A stretch of 64,000 nt of DNA. It comes from UBA6985 sp946536225. Lineage in GTDB: Bacteria; Bacillota_I; Bacilli_A; RF39; UBA660. Positions 8,194-16,240 of the stretch are shown piece after piece. The translations under genes and the position numbers were made by a program. Each line of letters begins with the position of its first letter. The stretch's first letter is position 1. Under the pieces are notes generated by a model, which worked only from the letters and a program-made list of their open reading frames with translations, ran no database searches and was not told where the DNA came from. The stretch lies in NCBI GenBank assembly GCA_946536225.1, contig CAMNEE010000001.1, positions 620,001 through 684,000 on the forward strand. Direction: 5' to 3'.

Positions 8194-9123
8194 ATGAAAA
8201 AGAAAACATTATTAATTACTCATACAGATTTAGATGGTATATCACCTATTATTCTTCTTAATCTAGTAGGTATTAAGTTTGAATATAAAAGTGTAGAAAT
8301 ACATGATATACCTACTATGTGGGAAGAACTAAAAAATGAAGGTTTTGAAAAGTACGAAGAAATATTTATAACAGACTTAACAATTCCTCAAGAAATATAT
8401 GATGATATAGAAAATTTAAAATTAAATGTAAAAGTATTTGATCATCATGAAACTCACCTATTTGCAAACAAATACGAATATGTAGATGTAAGAGTTGATA
8501 TTAATGGTGTTAAAACATGTGGTACAGAACTTTTCTATTTATATTTAAAAAAGAAATATAAAGAACTAGATAAACCAATTATAAAAGAATATGTTAATTA
8601 TGTAAGAGAACTTGATACATTTACTTTTACAAGTGATATACCAAGAGAAATAGATAATTTAAAAAGTGTATATGGTAGTAAAGAATTTATTAAAACAATT
8701 ACTAGAAGATTAAAAAAGAATGATGAATTTAAGTTTACTTCTTTTGAAAAAAGATATAATAAACTTAAAGCTCAAGAAGAACAAAGATATATAGATAACA
8801 GAAGTGAAAAGCTTGTACATTATAAAATAGATGGACATGATGTTGGAGTTGTATTTGCAGAACGTTATAAAAGTGATTTAGGAAATGTGTTATCAATTAA
8901 TCACCCTGAGTTAGAGTTTATTATATTAATTGATGCATCTTCAAGAATAAGTTATAGAGCTATGAGAGATGATGTAAGTGTATCTGAATTTGCTGCTACC
9001 TATGGAGGTGGAGGTCATAGACTCGCAAGTGGTTCTAGATTCAGTGATGAAGATCGAGATAAAATTGTTAAAGCATACTTTAAAGATGTAGAAAAGATAG
9101 AAGAAGAAAAAAAGGCAGAATAA
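8194..9123 (+). CDS. DHH-family phosphoesterase
   Basis: A 309-residue cytosolic phosphoesterase of the DHH/DHHA1 superfamily. The Mn-binding motifs are visible: HTDLDG (residues 10-15), an Asp after ITDL, FDHHET near 88, and the C-terminal DHHA1 substrate loop GGGGHRLASGSRF near 275. Size and domain layout fit the NrnB-like nano-RNase and cyclic-nucleotide phosphodiesterase branch rather than RecJ, so degradation of short oligoribonucleotides or cyclic dinucleotides is likely. Why it is coupled to a ZnuA-like lipoprotein gene is unclear. Confidence 0.88.
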   Translation: MKKKTLLITHTDLDGISPIILLNLVGIKFEYKSVEIHDIPTMWEELKNEGFEKYEEIFITDLTIPQEIYDDIENLKLNVKVFDHHETHLFANKYEYVDVRVDINGVKTCGTELFYLYLKKKYKELDKPIIKEYVNYVRELDTFTFTSDIPREIDNLKSVYGSKEFIKTITRRLKKNDEFKFTSFEKRYNKLKAQEEQRYIDNRSEKLVHYKIDGHDVGVVFAERYKSDLGNVLSINHPELEFIILIDASSRISYRAMRDDVSVSEFAATYGGGGHRLASGSRFSDEDRDKIVKAYFKDVEKIEEEKKAE

Positions 9124-9138
9124 TTCTTGCCTTTTTTT
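9107..9138. terminator. Bidirectional terminator
   Basis: The A-run, GGCAGAA, loop, TTC-TGCC and T-run form a hairpin flanked by A and T tracts. It serves the DHH gene ending at 9123 and the convergent gene ending at 9137. The DHH stop codon is in the loop. Confidence 0.75.
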
Positions 9139-10195
9139 AATTGATTAATTCATGATATAAATATTCTTTATATTGATTATCATCATATAAAAGTGCTACA
9201 GATTCATCCTTAATAAGTACTTTTACTATTTTATTAGCACTTGGTGATAACCCTGTTATTGCATGCATGTTAACAGTAATAACAGTATTAATTTCATCAT
9301 CTTTTACTATTAGAGCTCTTGCTCCATCTATTTCTTTTTCACCTCTTATAGTTATAGTTTTATCTTTATATATAACTAGATTAGATGTAGGTTTAATATA
9401 AGCAATAGAATCAATATCTTTTAAAGTAAATGGTTCAAGATTATCTATATTACTTGCTAAGAAGATATATTCATCACTCGTATTTTTATAGAAGAAATAA
9501 ATATTATTCTTTGTTGAATAAGTATATAGTTTAACATAATTAGTTAAAGTGTTTACTTTACTAAAAGTATATTCTTCCTCGTCTACTAAACTATTTTTAA
9601 ATAGATATATTTCATTATTCTCATTTATAGCAAATTGATAAACACTATTAGAAAATACTTTTAAAGGACTAATATAAGTTACTCCTGTTAGAAGTTCTTT
9701 AGTATCAACTCCTTTTATGGAATATACTCCTCCATTTAGTATAAGCTCATACTCTTTATTATCTTTAGTATATTTATTACTCTCTTCTCCTGAATATTCA
9801 ACAAGTTCAATACTATGATCAAATGTACTTCTACTTGCAAGTTCTTTTTCAGTGTAACCAAGAGATCTTAATTTATCTAATGTAGTTATTTCATTAATAG
9901 GTTCATCTACTTGACCATTGTTTTTAGAGTTACCAATAGTAGGTTTAATAAATCTTATATACATGAAATACATACCTATTAAAAGAATAATAAAAACAAT
10001 TAAGAAAATAAAATTTCTTAGTTTTCTTTTAGCGTTGTTTTTGGAAATAACTTTCATTTGTAAATTCTCAACTATTTTTTCTGCTTCTTCTTTAGAAATA
10101 ATATCTGGTTTAACGTCTTTTACTTTAGACTTTTTTAAATCAGTTACTAAATCATAATCTATATCATTTTTCTTATTTTGTTCTTTGTCATTCAT
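9137..10195 (-). CDS. Single-pass membrane protein, unknown function
   Basis: A 352-residue protein. About 60 charged N-terminal residues precede one strongly hydrophobic helix (about 61-82, FIFLIVFIILLIGMYFMYI), then a Ser/Asn linker and a beta-rich extracellular domain of about 250 residues. A short segment LRSLGYTEKELASR after the linker resembles a small helical LysM-type or YARHG-type spacer. The N-in topology and Lys-rich cytoplasmic head resemble the other two anchored proteins at 16.2-18 kb. ATG at 10195 follows GAGG. I do not recognise the extracellular domain. Confidence 0.7.
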   Translation of the reverse strand: MNDKEQNKKNDIDYDLVTDLKKSKVKDVKPDIISKEEAEKIVENLQMKVISKNNAKRKLRNFIFLIVFIILLIGMYFMYIRFIKPTIGNSKNNGQVDEPINEITTLDKLRSLGYTEKELASRSTFDHSIELVEYSGEESNKYTKDNKEYELILNGGVYSIKGVDTKELLTGVTYISPLKVFSNSVYQFAINENNEIYLFKNSLVDEEEYTFSKVNTLTNYVKLYTYSTKNNIYFFYKNTSDEYIFLASNIDNLEPFTLKDIDSIAYIKPTSNLVIYKDKTITIRGEKEIDGARALIVKDDEINTVITVNMHAITGLSPSANKIVKVLIKDESVALLYDDNQYKEYLYHELIN

Positions 10196-10274
10196 GTTAG
10201 TTACCTCATAAATATATATAACATATTATACTTTTTTTATAAAGAAAATTAAAACCTTTTACATTAAGTTTATA

Positions 10275-10304
10275 TTGACACCTCAACTTACTTTTTGTTA
10301 TAAT
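10275..10304 (+). promoter_or_regulatory. tRNA-Ser promoter
   Basis: Consensus TTGACA (10275-10280) and TATAAT (10299-10304) with an 18-bp spacer, 15 bp before the mature tRNA 5' end. Confidence 0.9.
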
Positions 10305-10318
10305 TTTTTTGTTGGCAT

Positions 10319-10409
10319 GGAGTAGTACTCAAGAGGCTGAAGAGGCGCCCCTGCTAAGGGTGTAGGTCGGGCAACTGGCGCGAGAGTTCAAATCTCTCCT
10401 ACTCCGCCA
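10319..10409 (+). tRNA. tRNA-Ser(GCT)
   Basis: A 91-base class II tRNA with acceptor GGAGTAG / CTACTCC, anticodon GCT in the loop of the CCCCT/AGGGG stem, a long variable arm typical of Ser, TTCAAAT in the T loop, discriminator G and an encoded CCA. It decodes AGC and AGT. Confidence 0.95.
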
Positions 10410-10420
10410 TTAAGAAATTA

Positions 10421-10449
10421 AACGAACTAATCTCTAGTTCGTTTTTTTT
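10421..10449 (+). terminator. tRNA-Ser terminator
   Basis: Nine-base-pair stem AACGAACTA / TAGTTCGTT with a five-base loop, then a T run, 12 bases after the CCA end. Confidence 0.9.
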
Positions 10450-10506
10450 ATTTTATTAATTAAAAAAGACTTAAATTTTATGAAGTGAACCCTAAATAGT
10501 TCACAT

Positions 10507-10540
10507 AAAAAAAAAGACTACAAGATTATTATCTTGTAGT
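10507..10540 (-). terminator. Terminator of the first prepilin-LRR gene
   Basis: Ten-base-pair stem ACTACAAGAT / ATCTTGTAGT (10517-10526 and 10531-10540), followed on the minus strand by a T run (10507-10515). It lies 43 bp beyond the stop codon. Confidence 0.85.
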
Positions 10541-10582
10541 TTTTGATTTTAATCTTTTTTTATTATTGTATTTTTTTATAAT

Positions 10583-12415
10583 CTACCTATTTGGAATAGA
10601 TGTTGCTTTCTTAGTAAAGTATCCTTTTTGTCCATCTTCACCATCAATAACAGCTCTTGTTTTATTAACAGTACTACTATATTTTGTACCATTTCCACCT
10701 ACTATAGCATTACATTGATAAAACATATTAGAATCAGTTCCTATATGACTCTTCCATGATTCTGAAACATATATTGTCTTTAGTTTTTTTGATTGTCTAA
10801 ACATATTTGTAGTATTAACATTTGAACCAAGATGCCAGTTTGTTAAGTCTAGTGTAGTTAAAGCGTTCATTATACCAAACATAGATTCAAATGATGTCAC
10901 CTTTGATACGTCAAAATGTGATAAATCCAAACTTTTTAATGATTTGGCATTATAGAACATAAAATACATATCAGTTACATTTGATGTATCCCATTTTGAT
11001 AAATCTAAACTAGTTAATGCTGTATCATTAAGAAATAAATATACCATGTTTGTTGCTTTTGATGTGTCCCAATTTGATACATCGAGATACTTTACAGCAC
11101 TACAACCCAAGAATATGCCATAGAAGTTTGAAATATTACTTGTATCAAATCCTGATACATCTAATGATTGTACAACGTTATCTTCAAAGAATAAACCTTG
11201 CATTCCTGTTACTTTTTTACTAACTAAATTTTTAGGAAATTTAATAGATGTTGCTTTTTGCAAGTAAGCGAGCATAAAGTCTACTTGGGTAACATTACGT
11301 GTATTCCACATTGAAATATCAAGCGAAGTTAATGATTCTAAACAATAAAATGTTTCAATCATATCTTTTACATTAACCACATTCATGCTTGAAACATCTA
11401 ATGATGTAATACTTTTATCACAATGGAATAAAAAACTTATATCAGTTGTTTGTGAAAAATCAATTCCGGATAAATCAATTGTTTTAATTGCGCCTAACCA
11501 GCTAAACATTTGACTTGCATTTTTATTTGCAAATACTTTAGTTGCGTCTGAATACCAATAAATTGTACCTGAATCCATCCACATATAAATTGGATTTGGA
11601 GAATCACTCGTAGATACAATTTTAGCAGATGACTTTTGTGCTTCAGTTATACTGTTTGCTTTTGTTACTGCTTTGACTGTCATGTCAGATAAATCTGGTA
11701 GAATGCTCCAATACTTTCCTGTATGATCATTATGTTTAATGTTTTCTGACCATCTTCTCCCGTTTGCTTCTTCGATTACAAAGTCTTTATTTCCTGCAAG
11801 GACGTTTAGCATGATGTTATTTACATCTACTCCTTCCATAAATACTGCTGAGTTTGAGCTTCCAGGAAGATTAGGGACTTCTTTTCCTTCACCCAAGACT
11901 TCAGATGCATCTTTTCCATATAAAGCACAAGAATATCCGCCTGTCATAGCAACAACTGCACCAGCAACTATTTCTTTGCTTCCTGCTTTACTTTTCCACT
12001 CTTCTTCATTATAAGTTTTGAAGTTTTCAGACTCGGTTATTCTAGCATTATCGGCATCATGAAAATCATATGCCATATTTTCCCCGTCAGCTAAATAGAC
12101 ATAATATTGTTTATCTTCTTGAGTACAATCATCTACAACTACATATCCTTCATAAGAACCTGTATTACTTAAATCTAAATCTTCTTTGATACTGTAAGTA
12201 TAAATACCTTTACCAGATATTGCTTGCGTCATTTCTTCTTCAGTATTCTTTTGTTCAGTAGCTAATACTGTCTTTTTAGCATATGTTTCAAAAGATTTTA
12301 CTCTACCTGTTGTTACAATATTTAATACACTTGGTATTGCTATAACCATTATAATAGCTAAAATCACAATTACCGCTAGTAATTCTACTAGTGTAAAACC
12401 ATTCTTTTTCTTCAC
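10583..12415 (-). CDS. Prepilin-like protein carrying BspA-type LRR repeats
   Basis: A 610-residue surface protein. The N-terminus MKKKNG/FTLVELLAVIVILAI is a class III (type IV) prepilin leader: basic residues, Gly-Phe cleavage site, Glu at +5 and a hydrophobic helix. After a pilin-like region come PIYMWMDSGTIYWYS, the usual lead-in of BspA/DUF285 proteins, and at least seven repeats of about 24 residues of the form LxSLDLSxWDTSxVTDMxxMF (about residues 315-560). DUF285 repeats are surface adhesion modules in mollicutes and gut Firmicutes. GTG at 12415 follows AAGGGT. It has the same architecture as the protein at 22041-23357. No pilus assembly genes are nearby. Confidence 0.88.
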   Translation of the reverse strand: MKKKNGFTLVELLAVIVILAIIMVIAIPSVLNIVTTGRVKSFETYAKKTVLATEQKNTEEEMTQAISGKGIYTYSIKEDLDLSNTGSYEGYVVVDDCTQEDKQYYVYLADGENMAYDFHDADNARITESENFKTYNEEEWKSKAGSKEIVAGAVVAMTGGYSCALYGKDASEVLGEGKEVPNLPGSSNSAVFMEGVDVNNIMLNVLAGNKDFVIEEANGRRWSENIKHNDHTGKYWSILPDLSDMTVKAVTKANSITEAQKSSAKIVSTSDSPNPIYMWMDSGTIYWYSDATKVFANKNASQMFSWLGAIKTIDLSGIDFSQTTDISFLFHCDKSITSLDVSSMNVVNVKDMIETFYCLESLTSLDISMWNTRNVTQVDFMLAYLQKATSIKFPKNLVSKKVTGMQGLFFEDNVVQSLDVSGFDTSNISNFYGIFLGCSAVKYLDVSNWDTSKATNMVYLFLNDTALTSLDLSKWDTSNVTDMYFMFYNAKSLKSLDLSHFDVSKVTSFESMFGIMNALTTLDLTNWHLGSNVNTTNMFRQSKKLKTIYVSESWKSHIGTDSNMFYQCNAIVGGNGTKYSSTVNKTRAVIDGEDGQKGYFTKKATSIPNR

Positions 12416-12437
12416 TTTTTACCCTTCTTGTCTAATA

Positions 12438-13256
12438 TTATTTTTCTGATTCTGGAATGTGTACTTTTTCACCTGCTGGTTCCATTAGAACTTCAGGATT
12501 TTTAAACATATATTCTAATAATTTTAAAGCTTTAACGAAATAGAAACCATCTGCTATTCTTTCATCAATAGTAGCTCCTATTTCCATATAATACTTACCA
12601 TCTTCTTCTACTATTTCACCAAATGTAATTAATGATGAAGCAGTTCCAAAGTTTGTTAAGTTATGATAGATAGCTCCAGTTTTAAATGTACCTAGGTTTG
12701 AAACAATAGCTGAAGAATAATATAAATTATCTTCTACTAATGATTTAGGTAAACATCCTTTTCTATCCATATACTTTAGTAATCCAATAAGAGGAACTCT
12801 TATAATATTAGGTAAGTTACCTATTTTATCAACAAAGTTATCTAAGCCACCATGTTTAGCACTTCTAATCTTTTTAACTTTATTGTATACAAATTCAGAT
12901 ACATCTAATACTGTATCTTTTTCTTTAATTGGAACTACAGTTAATAATTCAACTGAATCATCTTCAAATTTTTCTTTAGCAACAAATGCAATAGATACAT
13001 CATCATGCATGAACATTTTTCTATCTTGAATATAATAATTCATTTTAGGTCTTGAATATAATGTTTTACCTAATAAGAATACTAATCCATGGAATAAAGT
13101 TGTATTAGGATGTTCTTTTTTTAATTTTTTCATATACTTATAGAATTCGGTAACATCTAATTTTCTATTCATATAAACAGCTGCATCGCATCTGTTTGGT
13201 TTAAAATCCGCATTTAATATTGCCATCCCTGTATGTGGCGCTTTTGTTCTTTTCAT
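12438..13256 (-). CDS. E2/CAT-fold acyltransferase-like protein without catalytic His
   Basis: A 272-residue protein matching the catalytic domain of 2-oxoacid dehydrogenase E2 acyltransferases and chloramphenicol acetyltransferase, without lipoyl or E3-binding domains. Recognisable segments are MNRKLDVTEFYKYMK, RPKMNYYIQDRKMFMHDDVSIAF, VVPIKEKDTVLDVS, IVSNLGTFKTGAIYHNLTNFG and the terminal ERIADGFYFVKAL. The family's HxxxDG active site (normally DHRxxDG) reads DERIADG near residue 228, so the general-base His is Glu. No E1 or E3 gene is nearby. ATG at 13256 has AGGAGA upstream. It may be catalytically dead or use other chemistry. Confidence 0.8.
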   Translation of the reverse strand: MKRTKAPHTGMAILNADFKPNRCDAAVYMNRKLDVTEFYKYMKKLKKEHPNTTLFHGLVFLLGKTLYSRPKMNYYIQDRKMFMHDDVSIAFVAKEKFEDDSVELLTVVPIKEKDTVLDVSEFVYNKVKKIRSAKHGGLDNFVDKIGNLPNIIRVPLIGLLKYMDRKGCLPKSLVEDNLYYSSAIVSNLGTFKTGAIYHNLTNFGTASSLITFGEIVEEDGKYYMEIGATIDERIADGFYFVKALKLLEYMFKNPEVLMEPAGEKVHIPESEK

Positions 13257-13303
13257 ATTTATAATCTCCTACCATTAATATAATTATATATTATTTAAAG
13301 CCA

Positions 13304-13335
13304 TAAAAAAAGGATAAATTTCTTTAAAATTTATC
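13304..13335 (-). terminator. Terminator of the LamG-like prepilin gene
   Basis: Stem GATAAATTT / AAATTTATC (13313-13321 and 13327-13335), with a minus-strand T run from 13310 to 13305. It overlaps the stop codon at 13334. Confidence 0.75.
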
Positions 13336-14839
13336 ACATTTTTGTTACTTCTGCTTTACCAGCGGCTGAGCCATCGTAAACTCTGAAATCATAAAGTTTA
13401 CCATTTGGAACTCTTCCTATTGAACCGCCTACAGTACTCATTCCCCCAATAAATAATTCTATATCAGTCTCTGTAGGATTTTTAAACTTTACTTGTCCTT
13501 TATCTATGGCTGTTTTACATAGCTTAGATGATATATCAAAGTTATTACAGAAGTTGAAATATAGATTTTCTCCTTCCTTATAGAATACCATTTTCCATGT
13601 AACGTTTGGAGTATAAGGCACGCTTGAATAAGCAGCAGAAAGTCCAGATGCAACACGCATAATATTATTAACATCTTTTCTTCTTACTGTTGTTAATGAG
13701 AAACCAGGAAATGAATTTAAACCTGTTTCATCCATGGCTGTTATATATTGAGAAACAAAGTCTGATGTTGCAATTTTAGAGTCGTTTGCTACCATAACCA
13801 TTGAAAAGTCTCTATCCTTACCCGCTTTAAAAAGTACCAAACCTGTATCTATTATGTGGTTAAAATCAGATCCATATGGACTTATTTCCACATTATGAAT
13901 TGGTAGTAAAGATGATGCAAATGGATCAGATGCATCATCATCAGAACTATCATCATCTGGAGTATCAGGTACAACAGTTGTTGCTTCATGTTGAGCTTTT
14001 TCTGTATAATCTATTACCTTTAAAACTCTTGTTTTTGTCTTTGTAGTTTTAGAACCAGGTACTTTCCATTTATAAGTTATATAATATGTACCTGCTTGAG
14101 TAGCATAGAAGAAATCCCTATAATCTCGTTTATTATTTATTTTATTTTCAAATGTTTTTTCTCCACATACAAGTTCTCCAGTTGTCTCATTACCAGATGA
14201 ACATTGTCTTAATTGTGAAGGTGTTGTTCCTGAGAAACTATAACCTTTTCCTTCTTCAGTACTCTTATAATAGTCTAAAAGAGTTGAGAAACCTTCAGGA
14301 AGTGTGGATATTAATGCACCATCCTCATTTACTAAACTTAAGGCATTGGTTGAATATGTTTGGAATATTCCATCATATAGATAAATAGGATCACTTATTC
14401 CATCATCTGATATTTCAACAGTCATATTATTGGTTTGTAACCATACTTCATTATTTCTATCTTTTTCAGTAACTGGGTATACATATACCATTTCATATGA
14501 CGCACCATCTACATAAATTTTAATTTGATCTTCTTTATCAATTGGTTTCTTTGTATATGGGTTTTCTAGTTCTTCATCAATTAAAGATGCATCAACTAAT
14601 TGTCCAACAGTTATATAAGTGAATGCTCTTATATTATAAAGATCTGAGAAATCTTGAGGGTATAAACTTACATATGTACGAGTAGCATCTTTAATATTAT
14701 CAACTAGTCTCTCGTATTGTAAGTCTTTAGTGTCATTAGATAAATTAATTGTATTATAAATTATAATAGAACCAACTACCGCAAGCATTGCAATTGTAAC
14801 TAGTAACTCTACAAGAGTAAAACCATTTTTTTCTCTCAT
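13334..14839 (-). CDS. Prepilin-like protein with LamG/concanavalin-like tail
   Basis: A 501-residue secreted or pilus-type protein. MREKNG/FTLVELLVTIAMLAVVGSI is a type IV prepilin leader and pilin helix. A pilin-like N-terminal domain follows, then a beta-rich segment with paired Cys (QLRQCSSGNETTGELVCG) and YYITYKWKVPGS, an Asp/Ser-rich linker and a C-terminal domain of about 180 residues. The end NGKLYDFRVYDGS is typical of LamG-like carbohydrate-binding jelly rolls. ATG at 14839 is chosen because TAGGGTG lies six bases upstream and it places the leader at the correct length; an upstream in-frame start at 14875 lacks this. The function of the sandwich domain is inferred. Confidence 0.8.
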   Translation of the reverse strand: MREKNGFTLVELLVTIAMLAVVGSIIIYNTINLSNDTKDLQYERLVDNIKDATRTYVSLYPQDFSDLYNIRAFTYITVGQLVDASLIDEELENPYTKKPIDKEDQIKIYVDGASYEMVYVYPVTEKDRNNEVWLQTNNMTVEISDDGISDPIYLYDGIFQTYSTNALSLVNEDGALISTLPEGFSTLLDYYKSTEEGKGYSFSGTTPSQLRQCSSGNETTGELVCGEKTFENKINNKRDYRDFFYATQAGTYYITYKWKVPGSKTTKTKTRVLKVIDYTEKAQHEATTVVPDTPDDDSSDDDASDPFASSLLPIHNVEISPYGSDFNHIIDTGLVLFKAGKDRDFSMVMVANDSKIATSDFVSQYITAMDETGLNSFPGFSLTTVRRKDVNNIMRVASGLSAAYSSVPYTPNVTWKMVFYKEGENLYFNFCNNFDISSKLCKTAIDKGQVKFKNPTETDIELFIGGMSTVGGSIGRVPNGKLYDFRVYDGSAAGKAEVTKM

Positions 14840-14916
14840 GTTTAACACCCTACTATCTATTGTTAATGATACCACATATAAAAACTTGAGTAAATAAATG
14901 AAAAAAAGAAATATTT

Positions 14917-15765
14917 CTATTTCTTTTTTATTAGTTTCTTTATCCTATATAAATTATATCTATATCTATTAGATATTTTAAGTAATGTAATCTTAAATGG
15001 TGTAGCTTTATTATATTTAGTATGAAAATATACTTGGCTATCAAATAAATCTTTAAACTTTTCTTTTGAAGACATAGTATTTTCTATAGTAGATGAGAAT
15101 AAATGTTTTACTACTACTCTATTATCTATTAAAGTCATTAAACCTGCTTTTTTAATTTTAAAAGCTAAAATATTATCTTCATAATATAGATGTGAGTGAT
15201 CATCTAGAAACTCTATTTTCTTTAAAGTAGATGATGTTATTAGGAAGAATGCACTACTAATAACTTCCACTTGAGATACATCATCGTTATAAAATGATTT
15301 AGGATAATCTTCTTCTCTTTTATTAAAGATATTAAATTTAATATCTTTATTAATTGTAGGTATTTTTCTTCCACGTACCCTTTTTCCTCTTTCAAGAATA
15401 ACAGGACCTACTAAACCTACTTTTTCATAAGTTAAAAGTTCAAGCAAGCTTATTATATCTTTTTCTGACATGATTACTATATCAGAATTAGAAATAATAA
15501 AATTACAGTTTTCATACTTTTCAGTTAAATATTTAGTACCTTTATTAATAGCACCAGCATATCCTAGATCTAAATTATTTAAATATAGTTCTATTTTTTC
15601 GTTTTTAATTGTTTTAAGTAACTTTACTTCTTCTTCTGAAGAATTATTATCAACTATTAAGATTTTATCGATAATTTTATAGTCAATTATATTATCAACT
15701 AAGTGTTTTGTTGTTTTATAATCATTTTTGTTAATAATAATATAACAATTCTTCACGATTACCAT
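14917..15765 (-). CDS. Family 2 glycosyltransferase (rhamnosyltransferase-like)
   Basis: A 282-residue GT-A fold glycosyltransferase. It has the N-terminal IIINKNDYKTT strand, KILIVDNNSSEEE nucleotide-binding segment, LYLNNLDLGYAGAINKG, the metal-binding region FIISNSDIVI and a C-terminal acceptor part with YYEDNILAFKIKKAG. The pattern is that of WbbL/rhamnosyltransferase-like enzymes acting on cell-wall polysaccharide. There are two possible starts: ATG at 15765 sits only three bases after AAAGGAT, and GTG at 15756 has a better spacing of ten, so the mature N-terminus may be three residues shorter. It is not linked to the main polysaccharide locus. Confidence 0.85.
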   Translation of the reverse strand: MVIVKNCYIIINKNDYKTTKHLVDNIIDYKIIDKILIVDNNSSEEEVKLLKTIKNEKIELYLNNLDLGYAGAINKGTKYLTEKYENCNFIISNSDIVIMSEKDIISLLELLTYEKVGLVGPVILERGKRVRGRKIPTINKDIKFNIFNKREEDYPKSFYNDDVSQVEVISSAFFLITSSTLKKIEFLDDHSHLYYEDNILAFKIKKAGLMTLIDNRVVVKHLFSSTIENTMSSKEKFKDLFDSQVYFHTKYNKATPFKITLLKISNRYRYNLYRIKKLIKKK

Positions 15766-15857
15766 ATCCTTTTACTTTATTTTTTATCGTATTAAATATA
15801 CCATAAAATGAAGAAAAACCCAAATTAAAAAAAATTAGCAAAAACATAAAATTTTTC

Positions 15858-15885
15858 TTGCATTTAAGAATTCATATGTTATAAT
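15858..15885 (+). promoter_or_regulatory. Promoter of the tRNA-Lys-Ile-Glu operon
   Basis: TTGCAT (15858-15863) and a consensus TATAAT (15880-15885) with a 16-bp spacer, 23 bp before tRNA-Lys. Confidence 0.8.
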
Positions 15886-15907
15886 TAAGAAGTACTTGCA
15901 AAGAGAT

Positions 15908-15983
15908 GTCTCCTTAGCTCAGCTGGTAGAGCAACTGACTCTTAATCAGTGGGTCTAGGGTTCGAATCCCTAAGGGGACACCA
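15908..15983 (+). tRNA. tRNA-Lys(CTT)
   Basis: A 76-base cloverleaf with acceptor GTCTCCT / AGGGGAC, D loop AGCTGGTAGA, anticodon CTT, T loop TTCGAAT, discriminator A and encoded CCA. First of three cotranscribed tRNAs. Confidence 0.96.
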
Positions 15984-15990
15984 TTTAAAT

Positions 15991-16067
<77 letters not shown>

Positions 16068-16074
16068 TTTAAAT

Positions 16075-16151
16075 GGCCCGTTGGTGAAGTGGTTTAACAC
16101 ACATGCCTTTCACGCATGCATTCATGGGTTCAAATCCCGTACGGGTCACCA
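16075..16151 (+). tRNA. tRNA-Glu(TTC)
   Basis: A 77-base cloverleaf with acceptor GGCCCGT / ACGGGTC, anticodon TTC, T loop TTCAAAT and encoded CCA. The same TTTAAAT spacer separates it from tRNA-Ile. Confidence 0.94.
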
Positions 16152-16162
16152 TTAAGTATACT

Positions 16163-16189
16163 AACTCAGGATTGTTCCTGAGTTTTTTA
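16163..16189 (+). terminator. tRNA operon terminator
   Basis: Nine-base-pair stem AACTCAGGA / TCCTGAGTT with a TTGT loop and a T run, 11 bases after tRNA-Glu. Confidence 0.9.
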
Positions 16190-16204
16190 TTTGTCTAGAG
16201 TTAA

Positions 16205-16240
16205 ATAAAAAAATACTTAAGGATAAAACCTTAAGTATTT
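16205..16240 (-). terminator. Terminator of the 327-residue membrane protein gene
   Basis: Twelve-base-pair stem AAATACTTAAGG / CCTTAAGTATTT (16211-16222 and 16229-16240) followed on the minus strand by a T run. Confidence 0.85.

Noticed and set aside
10485..10504. Small hairpin GTGAAC / GTTCAC between tRNA-Ser and the prepilin gene
   Set aside because: Six-base stem followed by only A-rich plus-strand sequence; adjacent hairpins already explain termination on both strands.
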